A stretch of 34,145 bases of DNA from Rothia santali (GTDB taxonomy: Bacteria; Actinomycetota; Actinomycetes; Actinomycetales; Micrococcaceae), in contig NZ_JANAFB010000033.1 of assembly GCF_024199905.1 (NCBI RefSeq), forward strand, positions 1 through 34,145, given 5' to 3'. The position numbers were made by a program, and so were the translations under genes. The notes below the pieces were generated by a model, which saw only the letters and a list, made by a program, of their open reading frames with translations, did no database searches and was not told the origin of the DNA. Shown here one piece after another: positions 23,619 through 32,773 of the stretch. The first letter of the stretch is position 1, and the number at the start of each line of letters is the position of its first letter.

Positions 23619-25052
23619 TCAGGCGGAGGCGTGCTCCCGGTTGAGGTCCTCCACGATCTCCTCGGCCTCCTCGCGGGAGCCGGCCGCGGGGGTCGAGCCC
23701 CACAGCGGGCGGCCGTTGCTCTCCCGGACGAAGTGGATCGCCACGAGGCCGACGACGCCGGAGGCCATCAGGTAGTACGCGGGCCACATGAGGTTGTCGG
23801 TGGATCCCACGAGCGCGCTCATGACCGTGGAGGTGGTGCCGCCGAACAGCGAGATCGAGACGTTGAACGCGATGGACAGCGCGCCGGCGCGGATCGCGGT
23901 CGGGAACAGCGAGGGCAGCGTCGAGGGCATGGTCGCGCTGAAGCAGATCAGGGTGAGCCCCATGATGAGCAGGCCCAGCAGGACCGTGAGGTCGCCGTCG
24001 CCGCGGATCAGCAGGATCGAGGGGATCGAGAGCACGATCAGGGCGACCGAGCCGGTGCGGACCACGGCCTTGCGGCCCACGCGGTCGGAGATCCACCCGA
24101 TGACCGGGATCAGGACCACGAGGATCGCCATCACCACGATCTGCAGGACCTGCGAGGTCAGCTCGGAGACGCCGCCCCCGCCCTGGATCCGGGTGACCGC
24201 CGGGAAGTAGGTGGGGATGTAGGCGGTGAGCATGTAGTTGGCGACGTTCCAGGCCAGCACCAGCCCGATGCAGGTGAGCAGGCTCGGCCAGAGCGCGAAG
24301 ATCTTGCGGAACTGGCCCTTGGTCTTGTTGTCCTTCTCGCGCTTCTCGGAAGCCGCCTCGAGCTGCAGGTAGGCCGGCGTGTCGGCCAGCTTGGAGCGCA
24401 GGTAGACGCCGACCAGGCCCAGCGGCAGGGCGAGGAAGAACGGGATGCGCCAGCCCCAGGAGAGCATCTGGTCGGGGCTGAGCAGCAGGCCCATGACGGT
24501 CGCGAAGACCGCGCCGAGCAGGTACCCGGTGAGCGTGCCCACCTCCAGGAGGGAGCCGAGGAAGCCGCGGCGCCGGTCGGGGGCGTACTCGGCGATAAAG
24601 GTCATCGCGTTGCCGTACTCGCCGCCCGTGGAGAAGCCCTGCAGGAGGCGGCAGCCCAGCAGCAGGAAGGGCGCCCAGAGGCCGATCGCGGCGTGGTCGG
24701 GCAGGATCCCGATCGCGAAGGTGCCCAGCGCCATCATGACCATGGTGATGGCCAGGACCCTGTTGCGGCCGATCCGGTCGGCCAGCGGGCCGAAGAACAT
24801 GCCGCCGAAGGGGCGGACCAGGAACGCGACGGCGAACAGGCCGGCCACGATGATGCCCCCGGCCACGCCGGCGGACTTCGGCAGGAAGACCCCCTCGATC
24901 GTGGTCTGGAGGTATCCGTAGACGCCGAAGTCGTACCACTCGGTGATGTTGCCGATCGCCGCGGCGCCGACGGCGCGCTTGATGACGCTCGGCTGGGTGA
25001 CGGTGACCTCGTCGACGCTCCAGCGCCGTCGGACGTTCTCGGGACCGAACAC
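23619..25052 (-). CDS. MHS-type MFS transporter (ProP-like)
   Basis: A 477-residue twelve-helix permease. GNITEWYDFGVYGYL (34-48) is the start of the MHS group, GPLADRIGRNRVL is the loop 2-3 motif, and RLLQGFSTGGEYGNAMTFIAEYAPDRRRG is the hallmark helix 4-5 region. ProP, ShiA and KgtP share these features. The ligand could be a betaine, proline or an organic acid. Its N-terminus (MFGPENVRRRWSVDEV) is a cytosolic extension. The C-terminus has a short charged helix (SREEAEEIVEDLNREH) but not the long coiled coil of E. coli ProP. It is transcribed away from the ABC-F gene from a candidate promoter at 25153-25181. Confidence 0.87.
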   Translation of the reverse strand: MFGPENVRRRWSVDEVTVTQPSVIKRAVGAAAIGNITEWYDFGVYGYLQTTIEGVFLPKSAGVAGGIIVAGLFAVAFLVRPFGGMFFGPLADRIGRNRVLAITMVMMALGTFAIGILPDHAAIGLWAPFLLLGCRLLQGFSTGGEYGNAMTFIAEYAPDRRRGFLGSLLEVGTLTGYLLGAVFATVMGLLLSPDQMLSWGWRIPFFLALPLGLVGVYLRSKLADTPAYLQLEAASEKREKDNKTKGQFRKIFALWPSLLTCIGLVLAWNVANYMLTAYIPTYFPAVTRIQGGGGVSELTSQVLQIVVMAILVVLIPVIGWISDRVGRKAVVRTGSVALIVLSIPSILLIRGDGDLTVLLGLLIMGLTLICFSATMPSTLPSLFPTAIRAGALSIAFNVSISLFGGTTSTVMSALVGSTDNLMWPAYYLMASGVVGLVAIHFVRESNGRPLWGSTPAAGSREEAEEIVEDLNREHASA

Positions 25053-25152
25053 GGTGTGCCTTCCTGTGGGGTGCGAGTGCGATGCGCGGGCGGGCGGGCG
25101 CGCGGATCCCGCGGGCCTCGATCACCCTGCTTACTTTTCGATCAGACCTCAG

Positions 25153-25181
25153 ACGGTACATTGGTTTGGCACACTATGTAA
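25153..25181 (-). promoter_or_regulatory. Candidate promoter of the MHS transporter at 23619-25052
   Basis: On the minus strand TTACAT (25176-25181) and TACCGT (25153-25158) are separated by 17 bases in an AT-rich pocket about 100 bases before the start codon. Confidence 0.5.
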
Positions 25182-25214
25182 CGCTGCGGGCCCTGAATGT
25201 CGGCGAATTCACGC

Positions 25215-25243
25215 GGGACACGGGACCGGTGGCTTGCTACGGT
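25215..25243 (+). promoter_or_regulatory. Candidate promoter of the ABC-F leader transcript
   Basis: GGGACA (25215-25220) and TACGGT (25238-25243) are 17 bases apart. The A of the leader-peptide ATG at 25250 lies seven bases after the -10 box, predicting a leaderless transcript. A GAATTC pocket (25205-25210) precedes the -35, the position where WhiB7/WblC-dependent promoters carry AT-rich DNA; that link is only a suggestion. Confidence 0.5.
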
Positions 25244-25249
25244 GATCAC

Positions 25250-25297
25250 ATGCGATACACAGGCATCCACTTCATGAGGCTGCGCCCGCGCCGCTGA
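25250..25297 (+). CDS. Leader peptide (15 aa) with MRLR arrest motif upstream of ABC-F gene
   Basis: A short ORF encoding MRYTGIHFMRLRPRR, ending 117 bases before the ABC-F start. The segment MRLR is identical to the macrolide-dependent arrest motif of the ErmDL leader, of the Arg/Lys-x-Arg/Lys class, and a second such pattern, RPR/PRR, follows. Antibiotic-resistance ABC-F and erm genes are often controlled by such leader peptides: a drug-bound ribosome stalls in the leader and changes mRNA folding downstream. Hairpins with mutually exclusive arms follow (25350-25387). It is too short to be detected by usual gene callers. Confidence 0.7.
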   Translation: MRYTGIHFMRLRPRR

Positions 25298-25349
25298 CGG
25301 CGGCGCGCACCCACCCTCGACTCCCCCCGCGCCCCGTCCGAGCGTCCAC

Positions 25350-25387
25350 GCCGGGCGGCCATCGGCCCTGCCCGGCTCCCCGGAGCC
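25350..25387 (+). promoter_or_regulatory. Attenuator with two mutually exclusive hairpins
   Basis: GCCGGGC (25350-25356) pairs with GCCCGGC (25370-25376). GGCTC (25374-25378) pairs with GAGCC (25383-25387). The two stems share bases 25374-25376, so only one can form at a time. The ABC-F ribosome binding site GGAAGGG (25404-25410) lies just downstream. This fits leader-peptide-controlled attenuation. Confidence 0.55.
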
Positions 25388-25414
25388 ACGAGCTCCCCAG
25401 CTTGGAAGGGCATC

Positions 25415-27105
<1,691 letters not shown>

Positions 27106-27179
27106 CCTGTCGGAGCGAGCCGGGGCGGGTCCCGCGCGTGCCGCTGAGCTGCCGCCGGCCGGGGGGCCGCGCCCGAATG

Positions 27180-27224
27180 TGTCGCACTGCGGCGCGTCCT
27201 TGCCGCGGCGCACCCGGTGTGACA
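27180..27224 (+). terminator. Possible terminator after the ABC-F gene
   Basis: TGTCGCAC (27180-27187) can pair with GTGTGACA (27217-27224) with one G-U pair, enclosing GC-rich DNA, followed by TCTTGG. It lies 75 bases after the ABC-F stop codon. Confidence 0.35.
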
Positions 27225-27240
27225 TCTTGGGCCGGGGGCC

Positions 27241-27315
27241 CCGCCGGTCCCCGGCTCCGAGGGGCCTGCCGGTCCCCAGGTTCGAGGCCCCCGCCGGTCC
27301 CCGGACCCGAGGGCC
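27241..27315. repeat. 25-bp imperfect tandem repeat, three copies
   Basis: Three adjacent 25-bp units (27241-27265, 27266-27290, 27291-27315) share the core CNGCCGGTCCCC and an inner CGAGG; a decayed fourth unit may follow to 27340. It lies in the 287-bp spacer between the ABC-F and TRIC-type genes. No coding or CRISPR character is seen. Confidence 0.75.
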
Positions 27316-27392
27316 CCGCGGATCCCCCGCAGACCGCAGGCCCGCACCACCGCGCCGCGCCCGGCCCGCCGCGCCCGAGACGAGGAGTTCGC

Positions 27393-28202
27393 GTGAGCCA
27401 CTGGGACCCGGACGCCTGGTTCCGCATCGTCGACATCGCCGCGGTGGTCGCGAGCGGGCTCCTGGGCGGCGCCGTGGCGCGGGCCTTCCGGTTCGACGTC
27501 GTGGGCTTCGTGATGCTGGCGATCGTCTCGGGCATGGGCGGCGGCATGATCCGCGACGTCCTGCTGGGGGCCGGCTTCCCGGTCGCCCTGACGGACAGCG
27601 GCTACTGGGCCGGGGCTCTGGTCGCCGCCGCGCTCGCCTACACCCTGGACCTGGGGGCGAAGTGGTCCGACCGCGTGCTGATCGTGGTCGACTTCGTCGG
27701 CATGGGCTGCTGGGCCGCGACCGGGACCGTCAAGAGCCTCTCGCTGGGGCTGCACTGGCTGCCGTCCATCGCGCTCGGGGTCACCACGGCCGTGGGCGGG
27801 GGAGCGGTGCGCGACATCATGGTCAACCGCATCCCCGCCGTCTTCGGCGGCAACTCCCTCTACGCGACGATCGCCCTGGTCGGCGCCGTCGAGATGGCCG
27901 TGTTCTCCGAGGTCCTGGAGCGCCCGACGCTGGGCATGGGCGTCTCCATCCTGACCTGCGGGGCCCTGGGGGTCGTCTCCCGGTGGCGGAACTGGCGCCT
28001 GCCGGACCCCGTCAACCTCGTGGTCCCGCGGCCGCGCCTGCGCCTGGGCACCCGACGCCGCTCGCGCCAGTCCCAGCGGCAGCAGGGCTGGACGCCGGGC
28101 GAGCCGCTGACCCGGGACCTCGAGATCGTCACGGAGGACCAGATCAGGGAGCACCGGAGGAGGCGCCGGCCGGGGCGCGGACGGGCGGATCGGGGACGCT
28201 GA
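27393..28202 (+). CDS. TRIC/UPF0126 (YicG-like) cation channel family protein
   Basis: A 269-residue membrane protein with two copies of the UPF0126 domain, each marked by the glycine motif: GGGMIRD at 49-55 and GGGAVRDIMVNRIP at 135-148. About seven helices are expected. Prokaryotic relatives form trimeric cation-permeable channels similar to animal TRIC; the physiological role in bacteria is unsettled. The GTG at 27393 is chosen because CGAGGAG lies five bases upstream and because the family's N-terminus starts here. A basic, probably cytosolic C-terminal tail of about 60 residues (Arg-rich) is longer than usual for this family. Confidence 0.87.
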   Translation: MSHWDPDAWFRIVDIAAVVASGLLGGAVARAFRFDVVGFVMLAIVSGMGGGMIRDVLLGAGFPVALTDSGYWAGALVAAALAYTLDLGAKWSDRVLIVVDFVGMGCWAATGTVKSLSLGLHWLPSIALGVTTAVGGGAVRDIMVNRIPAVFGGNSLYATIALVGAVEMAVFSEVLERPTLGMGVSILTCGALGVVSRWRNWRLPDPVNLVVPRPRLRLGTRRRSRQSQRQQGWTPGEPLTRDLEIVTEDQIREHRRRRRPGRGRADRGR

Positions 28203-28224
28203 CCCCACGGATCGGGCAATCTGC

Positions 28225-28254
28225 ATCACAAGGCTATGTGATGTCCGCTACAAT
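28225..28254 (+). promoter_or_regulatory. Candidate promoter of a leaderless upstream ORF
   Basis: ATCACA (28225-28230) and TACAAT (28249-28254) are 18 bases apart. The A of an ATG at 28261 is seven bases after the -10 box, so the transcript would start at the codon. Confidence 0.55.
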
Positions 28255-28260
28255 TCCCTC

Positions 28261-28320
28261 ATGAGCCAGGCTCGGGTGGCCCTGCACGGCAGGGCGGCGG
28301 TTAGGGGTTCGTTCCCCTAG
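28261..28320 (+). CDS. Predicted leaderless upstream ORF (19 aa)
   Basis: ATG at the predicted transcription start encodes MSQARVALHGRAAVRGSFP and ends with TAG at 28318-28320. The second half of the ORF lies within a 12-bp hairpin (28296-28325), so a translating ribosome would open it. Position ahead of the MHS transporter suggests a leader peptide or regulatory uORF. The peptide has no recognised arrest motif. Confidence 0.45.
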   Translation: MSQARVALHGRAAVRGSFP

Positions 28321-28420
28321 CCGCCCGGCACCCGTCGAATGCCTCCTGTGCCGGGGGATTCGGCGGGGTGCCGCGCGCCCTGCCGCCGGTCCGCCGGGGG
28401 CGTCCCCGAGCGCCTCGGGG
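28296..28420 (+). promoter_or_regulatory. Structured leader with three hairpins before the MHS transporter
   Basis: Hairpin 1: arms 28296-28307 and 28314-28325, 12 bp with one G-U pair, 6-base loop. Hairpin 2: CCCGGCAC (28324-28331) with GTGCCGGG (28348-28355), sharing two bases with hairpin 1. Hairpin 3: CCCCGAG (28404-28410) with CTCGGGG (28414-28420), 3-base loop, terminator-like. It may be an attenuator of the transporter gene at 28507 or a separate short RNA. Confidence 0.5.
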
Positions 28421-28506
28421 CGACCGTTCCGGCCCTGATCGGCGGGGCGGCGCGTGGTGCATAGGTGAGTAAAGTATCGACGGTTCACCTAGAAGAAAGC
28501 TCACTG

Positions 28507-29991
28507 ATGAACGGTTCACGCCACGAACAGCCCGCCCTGACCGCCGACGACATCCACGTCGTGGATCAGAAGGAGATGAAGAAGGCCCTCCGTGCGACCC
28601 TCCTCGGAAACTTCATGGAGTGGTTCGACATCGGGGTCTACGCCTACCTGACCGCCTCCATCACGGCGGTCTTCTTCCCGCTGCCCGAGCCGTGGGACCA
28701 GCTCGCGTTCTTCGCGACCTTCGCCGTGACCTTCCTGGTCCGCCCGCTCGGCGGGCTGATCCTCGGCCCCATCGGGGACAAGATCGGCCGCCGCAAGGTC
28801 CTGGCCTTCACGATCCTCATGATGGCCCTGGGCACCTTCCTCATCGGCTGCATCCCCAGCTACAGCTCGTGGGGCCTCCTCGCGCCCATCCTGCTGATCC
28901 TGCTGAAGTTCGTCCAGGGCTTCTCCACGGGCGGCGAGTACGCGGGCGCCGCCACGTTCATCGCCGAGTACTCCTCGGACCGGCGCCGCGGCTACTGGGG
29001 TTCGTTCCTGGACCTGGGCTCCTACCTCGGCTTCGCCGCGGCGGCCGGGCTGGCCACCGTCGTCGAGATCTTCCTGACCGCGGACCAGATGCTGGCCTTC
29101 GGCTGGCGCATCTGCTTCTGGGTCGCGCTGCCGCTCGGCATCGCCGGCATCATCATGCGGTCCCGCATCAAGGAGTCCGCTGCCTTCGAGGCCCAGATGG
29201 AGGCCGAGTCGCAGGGCGCCGACAGTGAGAGCCAGAGCATCGTGGGCGACCTGAAGGCCGTGATCCGCAAGTACTGGCGCCAGCTGCTCCTCGGGGCCTG
29301 CCTGGTCATGTGCTCGCAGGTGGTCGGCTACGCCGTCACCAGCTTCATGCCCTCCTACCTGACCGGCACCCTCGGGTACGACACGATCCACGGCAACGCC
29401 CTGCTGATCCCGGTGCTGATCATCGTCAGCCTCGCGCTGCCGGTGTTCGGCATGATCTCCGATCGCGTCGGTCGGCGCCCGGTGATCCTGACCGGCTGCG
29501 CGGTCGGCGTCGTCTTCTCCATCCCGGCGTTCCTGCTGATGATGATGGGGCACGTCTGGTCGACGCTGCTGGGCCTCATGATCATGGGCGTCATCATGAT
29601 GTTCATGGTCTCGATCCAGGCCTCGGCGCTGCCGGCCCTGTTCCCCACGGCCAACCGCTACGCGGCGATGGGCATCATGTTCAACGTGGCCGTCGCCCTG
29701 TTCGGCGGCACCACGGGCGGCGTGATCACCGTCCTCGAGAGCGTCACGGGCAGCGACCTGGCGGGCGCGTACTACATCATGTTCGCCTGCGTCGTCGGCG
29801 GCCTCGGCGTCTACCTCATGAAGGAGAGCTCCGGCCGCAACCTCATCGGCTCGATGCCGGCCGTGGACCGCGAGGAGGAGATCGACCCCCTCATCGAGAG
29901 CCAGCACGAGAACGAGAAGCTGGACCTCTCGACCATGCCGATCGACATCGTCGACGACCCCCGGGCCAAGGGCGAGGGCGTCACGAGCTGA
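28507..29991 (+). CDS. MHS-type MFS transporter (ProP-like)
   Basis: A 494-residue twelve-helix proton symporter. LLGNFMEWFDIGVYAYL (32-48), GDKIGRRKVL (loop 2-3) and KFVQGFSTGGEYAGAATFIAEYSSDRRRG (helix 4-5) place it in the metabolite:H+ symporter group near ProP. The acidic C-terminal tail of about 60 residues (DREEEIDPLIESQHENEKLDLS) is long for the group and might be regulatory, as the ProP tail is for osmotic sensing; no clear coiled coil is visible. The ATG at 28507 is preferred to a GTG at 28465 because GAAGAAAG precedes it. A TAAAGT box at 28469-28474 could be its own -10, giving a route independent of the structured leader. A strong terminator follows. Confidence 0.88.
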   Translation: MNGSRHEQPALTADDIHVVDQKEMKKALRATLLGNFMEWFDIGVYAYLTASITAVFFPLPEPWDQLAFFATFAVTFLVRPLGGLILGPIGDKIGRRKVLAFTILMMALGTFLIGCIPSYSSWGLLAPILLILLKFVQGFSTGGEYAGAATFIAEYSSDRRRGYWGSFLDLGSYLGFAAAAGLATVVEIFLTADQMLAFGWRICFWVALPLGIAGIIMRSRIKESAAFEAQMEAESQGADSESQSIVGDLKAVIRKYWRQLLLGACLVMCSQVVGYAVTSFMPSYLTGTLGYDTIHGNALLIPVLIIVSLALPVFGMISDRVGRRPVILTGCAVGVVFSIPAFLLMMMGHVWSTLLGLMIMGVIMMFMVSIQASALPALFPTANRYAAMGIMFNVAVALFGGTTGGVITVLESVTGSDLAGAYYIMFACVVGGLGVYLMKESSGRNLIGSMPAVDREEEIDPLIESQHENEKLDLSTMPIDIVDDPRAKGEGVTS

Positions 29992-30037
29992 CCCGGCCGC
30001 GACCTCCCGGACGCGGCTCGGGACGGGCGCGTCCCGC

Positions 30038-30069
30038 GGGGCCGGCGGAATACAGCATCCGCCGGCCCC
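30038..30069 (+). terminator. Strong intrinsic terminator after the MHS transporter
   Basis: GGGGCCGGCGGA (30038-30049) and TCCGCCGGCCCC (30058-30069) form a perfect 12-bp stem with an 8-base loop, followed by GTTGTCGTTAA, 47 bases after the stop codon. Confidence 0.85.
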
Positions 30070-30120
30070 GTTGTCGTTAATCACGGACCCATCGAGCCCC
30101 GCTTCGCAGGAGGAGTGAGC

Positions 30121-31071
30121 ATGACTCACCGCAATTCGATCCCCCGGACCAACCTGTCCATCTTCCCCTTGAACCTCGGCGGCAACACCTTCGGGTGGAC
30201 CTCGGACCGGGAGGGGTCCTTCGCCGTCCTCGACGCCTTCGTGGAGGCCGGTGGGAACTTCATCGACACGGCCGACGTGTACTCCGCGTGGGCCGAGGGC
30301 CACTCCGGCGGCGAGTCGGAGACCGTGCTGGGCGAGTGGCTCAGCGCCCGCGGCCGGCGCGAGGACGTCGTCATCGCGACCAAGGCCGGCCAGCACCCCG
30401 AGCACTCGGGCCAGGCGCGGGACACGGTCCACCAGGCGATCGACGCCTCGCTGAACCGCCTCCAGACCGACTACGTGGACCTGTACTACGCCCACTTCGA
30501 CGACGAGGACGTGCCGGTCGAGGACCAGGCCCGGACCTACGACGAGATCGTCCAGTCGGGCAAGGCCCGGCACATCGGCATCTCCAACTACAGCCCCGAG
30601 CGGATGCGCCGCTGGTTCGAGTACGCCTACGTCGAGCAGCTGGCCCTTCCCGTGGCCATCCAGCCGCACTACAACCTCGTGACCCGCAAGGACTTCGAGA
30701 GCGGCTACGCGCCCATCGCCCGCGAGTTCGACGCCGCGGTCTTCCCCTACTTCTCGCTCGCCTCGGGCTTCCTCACGGGCAAGTACCGGAGCCTCGAGGA
30801 CCTGCGGGGGATCGAGCGCCAGCAGCTCACCGAGGGCTACTTCTCCGAGGAGGGCCTCGCCGTGGTCGCCCAGCTGCGGGAGATCGCCGAGCGGCGCGAC
30901 GTCGAGATCCCCTCGGTCGCGCTCGCCTGGCTGCTGGCCAAGGGCGTGACGGCGCCCATCGCCTCGGCGCGCACCACGGAGCAGCTGCCCGCCCTGCTCG
31001 AGGGGGCCTCGCTGTCCCTGACGGGGGACGAGGTCGCGGCGCTGGACCGCGCCTCCGCGCCCTTCGCCTGA
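30121..31071 (+). CDS. Aldo/keto reductase
   Basis: A 316-residue TIM-barrel oxidoreductase that reduces aldehydes or ketones with NADPH. The catalytic tetrad is Asp49 and Tyr54 in FIDTADVYSAW, Lys88 in ATKAG and His125 in YYAHFDD. ARHIGISNY is the family's next signature, and SARTTEQL near the C-terminus contributes to cofactor binding. The ATG at 30121 has AGGAGGAG five bases upstream; a GTG six bases earlier is inside that site and is not used. It is of the YghZ/AKR11-14-like type often found with sugar or aromatic metabolism. The substrate is not predictable. It stands alone between a terminator and a convergent CoA transferase gene. Confidence 0.9.
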   Translation: MTHRNSIPRTNLSIFPLNLGGNTFGWTSDREGSFAVLDAFVEAGGNFIDTADVYSAWAEGHSGGESETVLGEWLSARGRREDVVIATKAGQHPEHSGQARDTVHQAIDASLNRLQTDYVDLYYAHFDDEDVPVEDQARTYDEIVQSGKARHIGISNYSPERMRRWFEYAYVEQLALPVAIQPHYNLVTRKDFESGYAPIAREFDAAVFPYFSLASGFLTGKYRSLEDLRGIERQQLTEGYFSEEGLAVVAQLREIAERRDVEIPSVALAWLLAKGVTAPIASARTTEQLPALLEGASLSLTGDEVAALDRASAPFA

Positions 31072-31243
31072 GGGCCCTTTCCCTGAGCGCCGATGGTCTG
31101 CCGGGCCGGGTTGGCCGGGACGGGCTGTCGCGTCTGCGTCACGGCGGTCCTCGAGCCCGAATCGGTGCGTCCGGGCCGCCTCGGCGTGCTCGCCTCGCGG
31201 CGGTCCGCAGGGCCCGGGCCGGCGCTTCCGGTGCCAGCGGTCC

Positions 31244-32638
31244 TCAGACCCAGGTCAGAACGTCCGCGCCGTAGCGGCCGGGCGCCCGCGGCTCCCCGAT
31301 CAGGGGCGCGACCCGCGTCAGCCTCCCGTGGGGCGAGCCGACCTCCACCAGCTCGGGCGCCGCCTCGCCCGCCGGTCCCGGCCCCGGGCGGAGGGGCGGG
31401 AGGGAGAACAGCTCCTCGGCGGTGCGGGCGAGCGAGAGCCTGGCGCTCCCGCCGGTCGGCAGCAGCGTGAGGGCCGCGGCTGCCGCTCCATACCCCGTGG
31501 CGTGGTCCAGCGCCTGGACCGGGAGCGCGCCGGGGTTCCAGGCCTCATCCCGCATGGACGTACCGTGCCCCGTGACCGTGTCATCGCGGGCCGCCTCTTC
31601 GTCGCCCGCCGCCGTCCCGTAGAGGTCGGCGATGCCGCTCGCCGCCTGCACGAGTGAGTCGAATCCGCGCCGCCCGCGCCACGGCTCCGGGCACCCTCCC
31701 CAGGCGTCGAGCTCCACGACGGCCAGGCCCGGACGGGTCTCCAGGGGCGCGGCCGCGTCGAGCCCGAAGCGGGCCAGGGCGCCGGGGCGGTAGCCGGTCA
31801 GCACGACGTCGGCCTCCGTCGCGAGCGCCCGCACCCGGTTCAGGGCGTCCGCCTCGCGCAGGTCGGCCTCGGCGGAGCGCTTGCCGTCGTCGGTGTCGAG
31901 GTGCTGGGTCAGCAGCTCCGGGCGGTGGGGAGGGTCCACGCGCAGCACGTCCGCGCCGAGGGCCGCGAGGAACTTGGTGCCGGTCGGGCCGGCGATGACG
32001 CGCGTGAGGTCCAGGACCCGCAGCCCCGCGAGGCGGGAGCCGGCGTCCCGCCGGTCGCCGGCCGGCCGGTCGACGGCGCGTGGGGACCCGGTCCGAGGGT
32101 GCAGCGCGATCCAGGGCGTCTCGGGCCCCGCCGCACCCGCCCGCCCCTCCGCGGGGAGGGTCGCGCGCCACTCCGCGCGCCCCCGCACGCGCACCGCGAG
32201 CCCCCCGGTCGCGAAGGCGAGCTCCTCGACGTCGGCCGCCGCGCGCTCCCGGAGGGCCGCCGCCAGCTCCCCGAGCCCCAGGGCCCCGGCCAGGGCGTCC
32301 CGGTGGTGTGGGTAGTTGGCGTGGGTGCGAACCCAGCCGTCGCGGCATTGGAAGAACCCCGACGCCGCGTCGTAGGGCTCCGGCGCGGCCCCGTCCACCC
32401 GCAGGTGCCGGATCGAGGCGAAGGCCCCCGCCAGCCGCCGGGTGTCCAGCGCGAAGCGGCGCTCGCCGAGGAACGCGTGCGCCGCGGTCAGCGCCGCCGA
32501 GGCCGAGCGGATCGCCAGCGACTCGACCGGCAGGGCGCCGTTCCACCAGGTTCGGGGGCCGATGACGGCGGGGGCGAATCGCTCCGCCGCCTCCCGCGTG
32601 ATCCACTGAACCTGGCTCTGAGCTGGGAAATCGTCCAT
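31244..32638 (-). CDS. CaiB/BaiF-like CoA transferase with extra N-terminal region
   Basis: A 464-residue family III CoA transferase relative, which would move CoA between carboxylic acids. The segment that normally opens the family (LRVLDLTRVIAGPTGTKFLAALGADVLRVDPP) begins only at residue 206, followed by TGYRPGALARFGLD and GFDSLVQAASGIA with Asp327. The first 200 residues, with GFFQCRDGWVRTHANYPHHRDAL at about 94-116, resemble the part that in ordinary members lies near the C-terminus. The order is thus like a permutation or a fused partial duplicate. The ATG at 32638 is the best start; no strong ribosome binding site is present. It is divergent from dctA across an operator-like spacer, suggesting shared control with C4-dicarboxylate uptake. 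Confidence 0.8.
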   Translation of the reverse strand: MDDFPAQSQVQWITREAAERFAPAVIGPRTWWNGALPVESLAIRSASAALTAAHAFLGERRFALDTRRLAGAFASIRHLRVDGAAPEPYDAASGFFQCRDGWVRTHANYPHHRDALAGALGLGELAAALRERAAADVEELAFATGGLAVRVRGRAEWRATLPAEGRAGAAGPETPWIALHPRTGSPRAVDRPAGDRRDAGSRLAGLRVLDLTRVIAGPTGTKFLAALGADVLRVDPPHRPELLTQHLDTDDGKRSAEADLREADALNRVRALATEADVVLTGYRPGALARFGLDAAAPLETRPGLAVVELDAWGGCPEPWRGRRGFDSLVQAASGIADLYGTAAGDEEAARDDTVTGHGTSMRDEAWNPGALPVQALDHATGYGAAAAALTLLPTGGSARLSLARTAEELFSLPPLRPGPGPAGEAAPELVEVGSPHGRLTRVAPLIGEPRAPGRYGADVLTWV

Positions 32639-32668
32639 GGGTCCAGTATCCCCAGGTGAACAACCGTC

Positions 32669-32709
32669 ATATTTCACATGATGGAAATATTCTCTCCCCT
32701 TGTGGAAAT
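32669..32709. promoter_or_regulatory. Operator-like repeats between CoA transferase and dctA
   Basis: ATATTTC (32669-32675) and GAAATAT (32684-32690) are perfect inverted repeats. TGGAAAT occurs at 32682-32688 and 32703-32709, 21 bases (two helical turns) apart. The region is strikingly AT-rich for this genome. TTTC/GAAA half-sites fit IclR- or GntR-type regulators, which is inference. Confidence 0.55.
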
Positions 32710-32729
32710 TGTCAGAATGGGGGTACATT
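32700..32729 (+). promoter_or_regulatory. Candidate dctA promoter
   Basis: TTGTGG (32700-32705) and TACATT (32724-32729) are 18 bases apart, 44 bases before the start codon. The -35 overlaps one TGGAAAT repeat, so a factor bound there would affect transcription. Confidence 0.55.
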
Positions 32730-32773
32730 GAGTGTGCTCTGGTTCACACCCATCCTCCGAGAGGTTCAGACAC

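Noticed and set aside
27241-27340. CRISPR-like repeats
   Set aside because: Units are directly adjacent with no spacers, imperfect, and no cas gene is present.
28290-28333. T-arm-like segment (GGGGTTCGTTCCCC) suggesting a tRNA or tmRNA end
   Set aside because: No matching acceptor, D or anticodon arms are found upstream and the loop departs from the usual TTCRA form. It is better explained as a hairpin loop.
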